Of a stretch of 64,000 nucleotides of DNA, positions 25,868-33,492 are shown piece after piece. The stretch's first letter is position 1, and each line of letters starts with the position of its first letter. Origin of the DNA: Gordoniibacillus kamchatkensis. GTDB lineage: Bacteria; Bacillota; Bacilli; Paenibacillales; NBRC-103111. Position numbers and translations under genes: made by a program. The stretch covers positions 1-64,000 of the forward strand of contig NZ_JXAK01000015.1 of the NCBI RefSeq assembly GCF_000829455.1. Direction: 5' to 3'. Under the pieces are notes generated by a model. The model saw nothing but the letters and a program-made list of their open reading frames with translations. It did no database searches and had not been told where the DNA came from.

Positions 25868-26437
25868 CTATTGATACACGTTCATCGGTTGCTGATACGG
25901 GACCTCTTGGTAAATTTGGCCGAGCGTCTGCATGACGCCCGGCTGGGCCATGGCTACAGGATACCAGCCTTTGCGCGCCATGTACGCCCATACCTCGTAC
26001 GCCTGATGGGAGCACATCCGGAAAGCGTCCTCCAGGAAAGCCCTAAGCTGCGGCGTCGAGCATTCGAAAGCTCCCCACGCATAATCGCGGCCAGACCGTT
26101 TCAGCGTCAATAAGTACGAAGTCGCGATCGATCTGTCGTCCAACTGCGATAGCTTCACCTGCGGCTGAAAAGCAGGATATTGCTGCTGGGCCGGCGGCAT
26201 GCCCGCCGCCATTTGCAGCTCCGGGACGTTCAGCTGATCCCGGGACCCCATCGTTTGTTTCGCGAATTCCACCTTCATGTTGTAATCCTGAATGTGGGCC
26301 GGATAATGCCGTGCGATCATGTCGCGTAGCTCGGGATCTGTAGCCTGATTCAGGAACAGAGCCATCGACTGAATGGAATTCGTGCAGCTCAGCAGCAATT
26401 CGTTTAATTCGTGGGCTTCGTGGGCAGCAAGTTGCAT
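25868..26437 (-). CDS. CotF-like spore coat protein
   Basis: A 189-residue protein of the CotF family. It opens with a helical ferritin-like segment (AHEAHELNELLLSCTNSIQSM and DPELRDMIARHYPAHIQDYN), then a Gln/Pro-rich linker (MPPAQQQYPAFQPQ) and a second copy of the four-helix pattern (LDDRSIATSYLLTLKRSGRDY; CSHQAYEVWAYMARKGWYP). Such proteins are deposited in the endospore coat. AGAGGAG precedes the ATG. No clear mother-cell sigma promoter is identified upstream. The presence of this gene shows the organism belongs to an endospore-forming lineage. Confidence 0.88.
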   Translation of the reverse strand: MQLAAHEAHELNELLLSCTNSIQSMALFLNQATDPELRDMIARHYPAHIQDYNMKVEFAKQTMGSRDQLNVPELQMAAGMPPAQQQYPAFQPQVKLSQLDDRSIATSYLLTLKRSGRDYAWGAFECSTPQLRAFLEDAFRMCSHQAYEVWAYMARKGWYPVAMAQPGVMQTLGQIYQEVPYQQPMNVYQ

Positions 26438-26559
26438 TGGAAATCATCTCCTCTTTAGGCATTTATTACTCAAAGTATTATTCCAACCGGGAGATGATTT
26501 ATACGCGGCAAAATCCATCGAAATCCGCCAGCGGCATCCTTGTTTCCCGCGGATCAGGT

Positions 26560-26778
26560 TCAACCGACCGTCAGCGCATGCTTGATCGCCGCCCGTTTCG
26601 CGCGCTGCCGCCGCTCCGCTGCCGGCTCCGTCAAGAAGCCGGGCGTCCGCGCGAGCTCCAGCAGCGCTTTTTTCGCCGCATCGGCCGCACTGTTTTCTCT
26701 CTGCAGCAAGTAGTACGCAATTTGATAGCAGTAGCCTTCATATTCCTTCAAAATGACTGCCAATGCCTGCGAGTCCAT
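26560..26778 (-). CDS. Small protein resembling ECF sigma factor region 2
   Basis: A 72-residue protein. The first 50 residues (LKEYEGYCYQIAYYLLQREN, then AADAAKKALLELAR) follow the helical pattern of sigma-70 region 2, which binds core polymerase and the -10 element, but region 4 is absent and the C-terminus is a basic tail (ERRQRAKRAAIKHAL). AAGAGG lies about 10 bases before the ATG. It starts 22 bases before the stop of the upstream gene at 26800 on the same strand, so it may be the last gene of the ABC operon. It could be a degenerate sigma factor or an independent small protein; function unknown. Confidence 0.5.
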   Translation of the reverse strand: MDSQALAVILKEYEGYCYQIAYYLLQRENSAADAAKKALLELARTPGFLTEPAAERRQRAKRAAIKHALTVG

Positions 26779-26799
26779 GGCCTCCCGTCCTCTTGGCGG

Positions 26800-28017
26800 C
26801 TATTTTACGGATAAACTGTATATATCTAAATTGTCGAGCGTCTCCTCGGGATAACGATCCGGTTCTGCGAGAGCGATCTTTCCTTCGTAGATCGTGCTGC
26901 CTGTCTTCATATCGGCAATGAGGAGCGAGGGCGAATGGGGGCCATCCTTGTCAGAGCCGGTCACCATGTACAAGCGTCCGCCTTTGATCTCCATCGAGCG
27001 CGGCTTGGAGCCAGGGTGCAACGAGTATACTGCGGACTTGGCAGCGGCAATATCGTACTGAATCGCCTTTATCTCTTGACCGGTTTGTTTGTTGCTCTTG
27101 GCGAAGAAAATCGAATCGCCCGCAACCTCGATTTGCATCAGTCCCTCACGGCTGCCGCTCAAGAAATCTCCGATTTCCTTCGAATCGACCTTCACTTCCC
27201 GGCCGCTCTCCACATCGTACACAAACAATCGTCCCCCCACCTCATCGGAACGATAACCGCCGCGGGCATCTTGAATTTTCTTCACCAGGGCGGCGTAGAC
27301 GACCGCATACTTGCCTGGCCCCATTGGCTTCGAGATGGTTTGCGGTTTCAGAACCGTTTCGATTCCCGGTGTTCCCGTATTGTCGTACGGCAGCGTTCGA
27401 TCTGCGGGTGTTTGCCCGCTTTGCAGGCCCAGCGTGTACATGTGGATTTCCGCAGGTTTGTTTTTCAAATAATTGACCGTTACAACTTTAAGCTGTTCCC
27501 CTGCGGCCAGCACATCGTTGACGAGAATAAGCTCGTACCGTTCTCCGTCCGGCACTGCCGCTTCGTAGGAAACCGTACGCTGCTGCTTTTTGTCGAGCAC
27601 CGAGACCGCGAAACGAAAATTCCTCTTGTTTGCTTCTTTGTTTCGTTCGACATTGGCGTACGCAACCCGCGCATCATCCTCGTATAATGATCTGATCTCC
27701 CGCTTTCCCCGCATGAATTGGGGATAACTTTCGATCAGCGAACCGAGCTGCGTGCCGCTCCAATCGATACCGAGCTTTTGAAACAAGTGGCGCTCCCGGC
27801 TATATTCGCTTCCTTGCGCATCGATAGAGACCGTTTCTCTCATTTCCCGGTTGCCGTACGACCCCCGCAAGGTCACTCCGTCCGCCGCCCGTCCATCGCC
27901 GGATTGCTGCTGCAGCACGAACTCAGGCAGCCGGTTCGCCGCAGCCTGCACGTAATACGAGCCGACTCCGGCTACAATGAGGGGCGCAAGCAATATCGAT
28001 AACCAATACCGTTTCAT
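26800..28017 (-). CDS. Membrane-anchored beta-propeller-like protein of the ABC operon
   Basis: A 405-residue protein with an uncleaved N-terminal anchor (YWLSILLAPLIVAGVGSYYV, about residues 4-23) and an extracytoplasmic domain rich in short beta strands. The C-terminal half has repeating display-type phrases (GGRLFVYDVESGREVKVD; GDSIFFAKSN; KGGRLYMVTGSDKDGP; LIADMKTGSTIYEGKI), as in WD40/YVTN-like propellers. It is encoded 12 bases after the ABC-2 permease, in the operon with the ATPase and the GntR regulator. In YtrABCDEF-like systems extra membrane proteins accompany the transporter; a sensing or sequestering role is plausible. I do not recognise a named family. Confidence 0.6.
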   Translation of the reverse strand: MKRYWLSILLAPLIVAGVGSYYVQAAANRLPEFVLQQQSGDGRAADGVTLRGSYGNREMRETVSIDAQGSEYSRERHLFQKLGIDWSGTQLGSLIESYPQFMRGKREIRSLYEDDARVAYANVERNKEANKRNFRFAVSVLDKKQQRTVSYEAAVPDGERYELILVNDVLAAGEQLKVVTVNYLKNKPAEIHMYTLGLQSGQTPADRTLPYDNTGTPGIETVLKPQTISKPMGPGKYAVVYAALVKKIQDARGGYRSDEVGGRLFVYDVESGREVKVDSKEIGDFLSGSREGLMQIEVAGDSIFFAKSNKQTGQEIKAIQYDIAAAKSAVYSLHPGSKPRSMEIKGGRLYMVTGSDKDGPHSPSLLIADMKTGSTIYEGKIALAEPDRYPEETLDNLDIYSLSVK

Positions 28018-28029
28018 CGTGGTAGCCTC

Positions 28030-28866
28030 CTACACCGTCACTTTGTTTTTGATCAAATATGAGCTGAGTCCGAGCGATCCGCATCCGATCAGGAAGCCGA
28101 TGGCCAGCTCCATCCACCATAGTTCTCGCGGGTACAAATAGTTCGGAAACGCGCTTTCCGCCACGAACGCAGGCAAAACGAAGATGAGCACGGTTGCCGC
28201 ACCGTACACGACGGCGCCGATCGCCCCTTTGAACCGGAAGCTTCGTTCAAAGAGAATCGCTGTAAAGACAACGATAACTCCGGCGAGTCCGGCCCCGTAA
28301 TACAACAGAAAGTCGCCGATACGATTCGGCACCAATATTTTCAGGAGCGGATGGGTTGCCACTATGTCGGGTATGGAGAACGAGTACCTCAGATCGCTTG
28401 GAACATACCCGTTGAACGCCGCGTTTTGCAGCGGAAGAATGAGCAGCTCGAATGCGACGAGCCCCAACACCAGCAGCAGAATCGCGGTCAGCTTGGCCAA
28501 ATAGACGCTCATGCGGGAGGCGGGTATCATGAGCAGCCTGTAAATGAACATATTTTTTCCGAGCCAGTCCCGATACCAGATAAGGAATACATAGAGCAGC
28601 AGCGCCGAGGCGCAGATGGCAATGGGCCCAGTAAAGAACAAACTGCCGGTCGTGTAGCGATAAAAGCTGGTCGGCCCGTATTTGGCCGCATAGTCGGCCG
28701 CACTGATCGATTCGGTAAACATCGCCTCGCGGACCTGGTTCAAATAAGAATGAGCAAACAGAAAGATTCCGGCGAATTGCAGCAGCAGCGTCAGCGCGAA
28801 TAGTGCGGCGTACAGCTTCCGGATGCGAAATAGCTCATAATGGAGCAGCTTCAAATAACGATTCAT
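28030..28866 (-). CDS. ABC-2 type transporter permease
   Basis: A 278-residue membrane protein with six predicted helices, including an N-terminal one (LYAALFALTLLLQFAGIFLF), then segments near residues 70-95, 115-140, 190-210, 220-245 and 250-270. This is the layout of ABC-2 export or stress-response permeases rather than importers. It starts within 4 bases of the ATPase stop (28863-28866 overlap), so the two are translationally coupled. It would form the membrane half of a YtrCD-like or bacitracin-type exporter. Confidence 0.82.
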   Translation of the reverse strand: MNRYLKLLHYELFRIRKLYAALFALTLLLQFAGIFLFAHSYLNQVREAMFTESISAADYAAKYGPTSFYRYTTGSLFFTGPIAICASALLLYVFLIWYRDWLGKNMFIYRLLMIPASRMSVYLAKLTAILLLVLGLVAFELLILPLQNAAFNGYVPSDLRYSFSIPDIVATHPLLKILVPNRIGDFLLYYGAGLAGVIVVFTAILFERSFRFKGAIGAVVYGAATVLIFVLPAFVAESAFPNYLYPRELWWMELAIGFLIGCGSLGLSSYLIKNKVTV

Positions 28867-29552
28867 GTCTGGTACACCTCTCTCATGACGTCTACAACGG
28901 ATTTGCCTTCGGATAAGCGGAGCTCCTCCGTAAGGAATTCCTTGAGTACCGTGCCCCGGTCCAGCAGCACAGCTTTGTCGATCAGATGCTCGATATCGTG
29001 GATTTCGTGAGTCGTGATGAGCACGCCCCGATCCTCGATGAGATGGCTGGTGAACACGTTCGCGATCTGCTCCCTGCTGAACATATCGATGCCGGAAAAC
29101 GGTTCGTCCATCAGCAAGTAATCCACATCCAGCGCCAGACCGAGCAGCATGTTGGTCTTGGCTGCGTTGCCCTTCGACAGGTCGGAGATCCGGTCATCCC
29201 GGTTCAGCTTGAAGAACGACAGCAGCTCTTCCGCCCGCCCCTCATTCCATCTGGCGTAAAAGTCCTTCATAAAGAGCAGCGCTTCGCCGATCGTCATCTG
29301 CGGAGGCATGATGATCGTATCGGGAATGAATGCCACTTTCTCGTAAAGGTGTTTATCGATCGGCTGTCCGTCGATCAGGATGCGGCCGCCTTGAATGGGC
29401 GTAAGCCCCATAATGGCTTTCATGATGGTCGACTTGCCCACCCCGTTAATGCCGATCAGGCACGAGATTTGCCCTTTATCCGCGGTGAAGCTGACGCCGC
29501 TGAGCACTTTTTTGCGGCCGTATTTCTTCGTAACCGATGTCACTTCGATCAT
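28863..29552 (-). CDS. ABC transporter ATP-binding protein (YtrB-like)
   Basis: A 229-residue ATPase. Walker A is GINGVGKST (34-42), the signature loop is LSKGNAAKTNM (atypical: SKGN in place of SGGQ), Walker B is YLLMDEPFSG and the switch His is in LITTHEIHD. The small size and the SKGN-type signature occur in ABC-2 exporter ATPases such as YtrB and BcrA relatives. It lies 12 bases after the GntR regulator and overlaps the permease gene by 4 bases. Confidence 0.9.
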   Translation of the reverse strand: MIEVTSVTKKYGRKKVLSGVSFTADKGQISCLIGINGVGKSTIMKAIMGLTPIQGGRILIDGQPIDKHLYEKVAFIPDTIIMPPQMTIGEALLFMKDFYARWNEGRAEELLSFFKLNRDDRISDLSKGNAAKTNMLLGLALDVDYLLMDEPFSGIDMFSREQIANVFTSHLIEDRGVLITTHEIHDIEHLIDKAVLLDRGTVLKEFLTEELRLSEGKSVVDVMREVYQT

Positions 29553-29564
29553 CTCGTTATCCCC

Positions 29565-29942
29565 CTACTCCTTGGAACGTTCTTTGGCGTAAACCTCTTT
29601 CACGATGTGCAGCAGCTCGTCTACAGGCACATCGATCGTCTTGATCGAAGATACGAACGTATGAACCGCATCCAAAATGAGCTCTTCGCGAAGCGAGCTG
29701 AGCACGCGCTCATCCGTCGTAATCCGGCTTGGGGAATTGCCTTCCGTTCGAATCAACCCTTGTTCCTCCATTTCCTTATAGGCCTTCTGCGCGGTGTTCG
29801 GATTAATGTGGAGAGCTCCCGCCAGCTCCCGCCGCGACGGGATCTCTTGGCCCGCTTGCAGCCTGCCGGTTGCGATCTCCTGCTTGAAGTACCGGACGAC
29901 CTGCAAATAAACCGGATCCCGGTTATTGAACGTAACCTTCAT
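29565..29942 (-). CDS. GntR family transcriptional regulator (YtrA subfamily)
   Basis: A 125-residue repressor with a winged helix (GRLQAGQEIPSRRELAGALH, followed by INPNTAQKAYKEMEEQGLI) and a short C-terminal helical tail, the size of YtrA-type regulators, which lack a ligand domain. The ATG at 29942 follows TAGGAG by 9 bases; the longer frame to 30002 runs through the operator. It is the first gene of the ABC operon and is expected to bind the dyad at 29975-30004 and shut off the operon. YtrA-like operons respond to cell-wall antibiotics in B. subtilis. Confidence 0.88.
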   Translation of the reverse strand: MKVTFNNRDPVYLQVVRYFKQEIATGRLQAGQEIPSRRELAGALHINPNTAQKAYKEMEEQGLIRTEGNSPSRITTDERVLSSLREELILDAVHTFVSSIKTIDVPVDELLHIVKEVYAKERSKE

Positions 29943-29974
29943 GAGCCCATCTCCTAGGTTCGCTTGATCGTAGC

Positions 29975-30004
29975 AAGTGTATGTACTATGTAGTTCATAC
30001 ACTT
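29975..30004 (-). promoter_or_regulatory. GntR operator: near-perfect 30-bp dyad
   Basis: The sequence has 9-bp perfect arms, AAGTGTATG and CATACACTT, around a 12-base centre that itself pairs CTA with TAG, so 13 of 14 positions on each side are symmetric. It lies between the predicted transcription start (about 30007) and the GntR start codon. A second dyad GTGTA-N12-TACAC at 30010-30031 overlaps the -10 box. The repeats fit binding by the GntR dimer and autorepression. Confidence 0.8.
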
Positions 30005-30013
30005 TATACGTGT

Positions 30014-30043
30014 ACTATACGATTAATACACCTGTCGTGTCAA
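30014..30043 (-). promoter_or_regulatory. Sigma-A promoter of the GntR/ABC operon
   Basis: On the minus strand a perfect -35 TTGACA (30043-30038) is 18 bases from a -10 TATAGT (30019-30014). The dyad GTGTA...TACAC overlaps the -10, and the larger dyad follows the start site. Confidence 0.8.
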
Positions 30044-30119
30044 CCCCCGTGGCGGAAATAAATTACGTTTGGTAATAACGATTGAACCAACTGGGCTGGT
30101 TATGTTCATATTTTTCCCA

Positions 30120-30125
30120 TATAAT
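30120..30125 (+). promoter_or_regulatory. -10 box upstream of the nuclease gene
   Basis: A consensus TATAAT lies 86 bases before the GTG start, with no good -35 (TGGTTA at 17 bases). If used, transcription would start near 30132, just before the terminator hairpin at 30143-30190. Confidence 0.4.
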
Positions 30126-30142
30126 GAAAGACAAGTGACGAA

Positions 30143-30190
30143 GAACGTCCCGTTCCATTCCGATGAGTGGAAACGGGACGTTTTCTATTT
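30143..30190 (+). terminator. Terminator hairpin in the leader of the nuclease gene
   Basis: AACGTCCCGTT pairs perfectly with AACGGGACGTT (then CCA with TGG past a one-base bulge) around a 10-base loop, followed by TTTTCTATTTT. It ends about 10 bases before the ribosome binding site of the gene at 30211, so it would act as an attenuator, or it terminates a short leader RNA. Confidence 0.65.
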
Positions 30191-30210
30191 TGTTGGAGGG
30201 AGATGAAAAA

Positions 30211-30882
30211 GTGACTTTTGCAGAAGCGCACGACGCATTTATCCGTCATCATCTCGAAAGCAGGACAGGAGAGCGCAGGGGCCGGCTGGAAAGGGGGCAT
30301 CTGCACGGTGAAGCGCTGTTCCTCAGAAACGTTTGGTGGCCCCTCCGGGGAAGTTTCGAAGATCTTCATCCGGAATACGAAGTACTCGATTGGCGGGGCA
30401 GATCTTATTTTGCCGATTTCGCTTGGCTTCCGGGATTCGTGAAGCTTTTGTTTGAAATCAAAGGCTTCGCCACGCATGTACGGGACATGGACCGGCAAAA
30501 ATACTGCAACGAGTTGAACCGCGAAACGTTCCTCCACACGATGGGGTATAACGTCATTTCTTTTGCTTACGACGACGTCGAACAGCGCCCCGACCTGTGC
30601 ATCACGTTGCTGCGCACAGTGCTGAGCCGGTATCAGCCTAGCCAGACGCCAATCTCCCGCGCGCTGCTTGCGGAGAAAGAGATTATACGACTTGCGATCC
30701 AATTGGCCGGGCCAATCCGACCGAAGGATGTAGCATGTCATTTTGAAATCGATCACAAGACAGCGGTCCTGATGCTGAAAAAGCTGTGTACAAAAGGCTG
30801 GCTGTCCCCTTCATATCGCGGCAAGGGAGAAAGGGTTGTCCGTTATGAGTTGGCGCGCGGTATGCTGGATTATTTTGATTAA
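30211..30882 (+). CDS. PD-(D/E)xK nuclease (DUF559-like) with C-terminal winged helix
   Basis: A 223-residue protein. Residues about 55-125 follow the restriction-endonuclease fold seen in DUF559/Vsr-like proteins: FADFAW (Asp69), then FEIKG (Glu82, Lys84), then GYNVISFAYDDVE. Residues about 155-220 form a winged helix (EKEIIRLAIQLAGPIRPKDVA; KTAVLMLKKLCTKGWLSPS). GTG at 30211 is the start, with GGAGGG 10 bases upstream; an intervening ATG opens only a three-codon frame. The gene stands alone with no methyltransferase partner, so it is not an obvious restriction system. The role could be DNA repair, defence or regulation; unknown. Confidence 0.7.
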   Translation: MTFAEAHDAFIRHHLESRTGERRGRLERGHLHGEALFLRNVWWPLRGSFEDLHPEYEVLDWRGRSYFADFAWLPGFVKLLFEIKGFATHVRDMDRQKYCNELNRETFLHTMGYNVISFAYDDVEQRPDLCITLLRTVLSRYQPSQTPISRALLAEKEIIRLAIQLAGPIRPKDVACHFEIDHKTAVLMLKKLCTKGWLSPSYRGKGERVVRYELARGMLDYFD

Positions 30883-31150
30883 AAGGAAAATGTCCTGATA
30901 AATGTTCTGATTGATTGCTTTTCTCTCCGTATAACGGGAAAACATCCTGTTATTTTGGTTATTTTTGATTAATTAACCACCTAATCGCAATTTTTGATGG
31001 AGGATTTCCGGTTAATTCCTCCTTAAACGTTATTACAGTCAAATTGGATGGAGGATTTCCCTTTAATAAAGCAGTAAGGTGTCGCTAAAACCGCAGCGAG
31101 CCTATGCGGTACAACGCGGGGTGCCGCAGAGCGGACGAACGTTAATAAGC
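30883..31150. repeat. AT-rich intergenic region with short direct repeats
   Basis: GATGGAGGATTTCC occurs at 30996-31009 and again at 31047-31060 in the same orientation, each followed by a TTAA-rich phrase. No gene is seen. Farther right, CCGCAGCGAG and CCGCAGAGCGG segments could form weak hairpins. The repeat resembles small dispersed intergenic elements of Paenibacillus, which I cannot verify here. Confidence 0.5.
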
Positions 31151-31180
31151 AAAAAAGACGGGAAACCCCTGTTTCCCGTC
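31151..31180 (-). terminator. Terminator of nagB
   Basis: A perfect 10-bp stem (GACGGGAAAC/GTTTCCCGTC) with a 4-base loop is followed on the minus strand by TTTTTTGC. It lies 14 bases beyond the nagB stop. Confidence 0.9.
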
Positions 31181-31193
31181 CATCCCAATGATG

Positions 31194-31925
31194 CTACATC
31201 ACTTGCCCGGCAGCGGCCTCGTCCAGCAATACCGTCAAGTTCGGATGAAGCTGCAAAACGGATGCCGGCACTTCCGTCGTCACCGGACCGAATAAGGCGG
31301 TTCGCACGATATCGGCCTTGTCGCTCCCTTTGGCCATAAGTACGGCATGCTTGACGTGCATGATCGTCTTAATCCCCATCGTCAGCCCCTTACTGGGCAC
31401 TTCATCCAGCGATGCAAAATGAAACTTGGCTCGGATCGATTCCCGCTGCGAACCGTTAAGCTGCACGACATGGCAGCCGGAATGAAACGGGGTGCCCGGC
31501 TCGCAAAAGGCGATATGCCCGTTCGTGCCAATGCCGATAAATTGCAGATCGATGCCCCCGACTCGCGCAATGGCCGCTTCAAAATCCCGGCATTCCTGCT
31601 CCAAATCCCCCGTCGTCCCGGTAAAATACCGGATTTGCCCGGGCTCAAGCGCGATCGGATCGTACAGCTGCTCCTTTAAGCGGCAAATGCCCCGGGACGG
31701 ATGAGTGTCCGGCAGTCCGACCGTTTCATCGAGATTGAATGCGGTAATTTGCGACACGTCCACGTTCTCTTCGATGATTTTTCGAGCCAGCGCCCGGTGA
31801 AAGCCGTTCGTCGTATTCCCCGTCGCAAAGCCGATAGCGCTGTTTCGTTTCATGCGGATTTGATCTACGGCGAGTTGTGCGGCTGCTGCGTCAAACTCGC
31901 TGGTTTTCACGGCAAGGATCGGCAT
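31194..31925 (-). CDS. nagB: Glucosamine-6-phosphate deaminase
   Basis: A 243-residue cytoplasmic enzyme converting glucosamine 6-phosphate to fructose 6-phosphate and ammonia. Family motifs are ATGNTTNGFHRAL (sugar-phosphate binding), FNLDETVGL (Asp66) and GIGTNGHIAFCEPGTPF (His137, Glu142). The position of E. coli Asp141 is Asn135, a common variant in Firmicute enzymes; the Cys in FCEPG is less usual. It lies 3 bases after the ROK kinase gene and is followed by a strong terminator, so the pair forms a small amino-sugar operon. Confidence 0.9.
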   Translation of the reverse strand: MPILAVKTSEFDAAAAQLAVDQIRMKRNSAIGFATGNTTNGFHRALARKIIEENVDVSQITAFNLDETVGLPDTHPSRGICRLKEQLYDPIALEPGQIRYFTGTTGDLEQECRDFEAAIARVGGIDLQFIGIGTNGHIAFCEPGTPFHSGCHVVQLNGSQRESIRAKFHFASLDEVPSKGLTMGIKTIMHVKHAVLMAKGSDKADIVRTALFGPVTTEVPASVLQLHPNLTVLLDEAAAGQVM

Positions 31926-31928
31926 GCT

Positions 31929-32909
31929 TCAGTTCACCTCCTCTTGATTGAACGCCAGGCACGCCGCCCCCAGCAGCCCGACCTGATCTACGGGGAGGCT
32001 GGAGGCGCGGACGCTTTTGAGCGATGCCCGATTGCCCGCGAGCGCATAGCGGGATACATATTCCTCCAAGTATGCGATCAGCTTCCGGCTGCGGAGCACT
32101 CCCCCGCCGAAAATAAGCTGCTCCGGATCCAGCAAATTGACGATATTCACCATAGCGATCCCGAGGCCCCGCAACGCTCTCCCGGCAATAGCCGCAGCCA
32201 GCTCGTCCCCGTCTTCCGCCGCCCGAAAAATCGTACTGGAACTAAGCCGGTCTTCCTCACGGAATTGCCGCAGCACCGTGTGCGGGTACCGCTCCATTTG
32301 CTTGATCGCGCTTTGGATCATGCCTCCTCCGGAAGCAACATTTTCCAGGCAGCCGGCATGCCCGCAATGGCACGGTTCGCCCTCGGGTTCCACGACCATA
32401 TGCCCGATTTCGCCGGCAAAATTGGACGTCCCCCGCAGCAGCCGGGCATTCGATACGATGCCTGCGGCGATGCCGGTTCCGATATTGACGTATACGAAGC
32501 TTTCGGAATCTCTTCCCGCTCCCCAGTAAAGTTCGGCCAGCGTCGCCGCATGCACGTCGTTATCGACAAATACCGGACATCCGTATTGCACGCGCACCAG
32601 ATGCGCCAACTCGACAGGCTGCGAGATGCGCATGTTCAAAGAGCGAAGCCACACTCCCCGCTGCGGATCGATGTCGCCGGGAAGACCGATCCCGATAGCG
32701 GGAAGCTTCGCCCCCGGCCACGTTGTGCCCATAAAGTCGCGGAGAGCGTCAATAACCGATGAGACGGTGGCTTCCTGCGAGCTTCGGTCCATACTATATC
32801 GTTTGGAGCAAAGGACCGTTCCATCGCCGAGAACGGCGCCGATTTCAATTTTCGTGCCTCCGACATCGACGCCGACCACCGCTCGTTCACTGCCAAGACT
32901 AAAATTCAT
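31929..32909 (-). CDS. ROK family glucokinase/N-acetylglucosamine kinase
   Basis: A 326-residue sugar kinase. Phosphate motif VVGVDVGGTKIEIG (from residue 11), catalytic FVDNDVHAATLAE and NIGTGIAAG are clear. The zinc-binding ROK signature reads GEIGHMVVEPEGEPCHCGHA with CLEN following, intact in all cysteines. It probably phosphorylates glucose, N-acetylglucosamine or N-acetylmannosamine, in keeping with the adjacent nagB. The start at 32909 is 42 bases from the upstream ChrA gene, which may be co-transcribed. Confidence 0.9.
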   Translation of the reverse strand: MNFSLGSERAVVGVDVGGTKIEIGAVLGDGTVLCSKRYSMDRSSQEATVSSVIDALRDFMGTTWPGAKLPAIGIGLPGDIDPQRGVWLRSLNMRISQPVELAHLVRVQYGCPVFVDNDVHAATLAELYWGAGRDSESFVYVNIGTGIAAGIVSNARLLRGTSNFAGEIGHMVVEPEGEPCHCGHAGCLENVASGGGMIQSAIKQMERYPHTVLRQFREEDRLSSSTIFRAAEDGDELAAAIAGRALRGLGIAMVNIVNLLDPEQLIFGGGVLRSRKLIAYLEEYVSRYALAGNRASLKSVRASSLPVDQVGLLGAACLAFNQEEVN

Positions 32910-32951
32910 AGCTCACTCCTTCACCACCGCAAACGGCTTCATTTTCGATGG

Positions 32952-33492
32952 CTATGCATGGAATACGGACAAGACAAAACCGCCGTACGCAAAAGCGGCA
33001 ACGATCACGAGAGCGGGATGTACCTTCTTTACCCCCATAAGCCAGTAGGCGGCTGCGGCAATGCCGATCGACTGCCCTATGCCTATCGCATGCAGGGAAC
33101 TGCCTCCCATTTGCCACGTGAGAAATAGCATCATGACCGCGATGACAGGCTGCACCAACAGCGTCATGCCTTTGACAACCGGGGAATTCCGATAGCGCCG
33201 CAGCACTTTCAGCAGCCATATAAGCGCGATGGCGGAAGGGGCAACCGTGGCGAGCAAAGCAACGATTATTCCCCATAATCCGGAACCCGAAGCCGACAAA
33301 AGCCGCGATTTTGGTTGCGATCGGACCGGGCAGCGCGTTGCCCAAAGCAAGCATGTTGGAAAAGTCCGTATCGGTGGACCACCGATAATGAGTAACGATC
33401 TCCTGATACATAAGCGGAATGGAGGAAGGCCCTCCGCCGTAGCCGAGCACATTGGCAACGAAAAAACCGATCAAGAGCTCAATCCAGTTCAT
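32952..33492 (-). pseudogene. chrA: Chromate transporter half-protein, second of pair, frameshifted
   Basis: This half-size CHR-domain membrane protein (about 180 residues) has the family motif VLGYGGGPSSIPLM near residue 16 and ALPGPIATKIAAFVG near 52. The open frame breaks at about 33283; the next frame continues WGIIVALLATVAPSAIALI through four hydrophobic segments to VHPALVIVAAFAYGG and stops at 32952. Removing one C from a CC pair gives GFGFGLWGII in one frame. Its ATG overlaps the stop of the upstream ChrA half (ATGA), so the two are translationally coupled and likely form a heterodimer. Predicted role: chromate or other anion export. Confidence 0.78.

Noticed and set aside
31701-32762. 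353-codon open frame antisense to nagB and the ROK kinase
   Set aside because: Shadow frame rich in Arg/His with no domain features; both minus-strand genes are complete.
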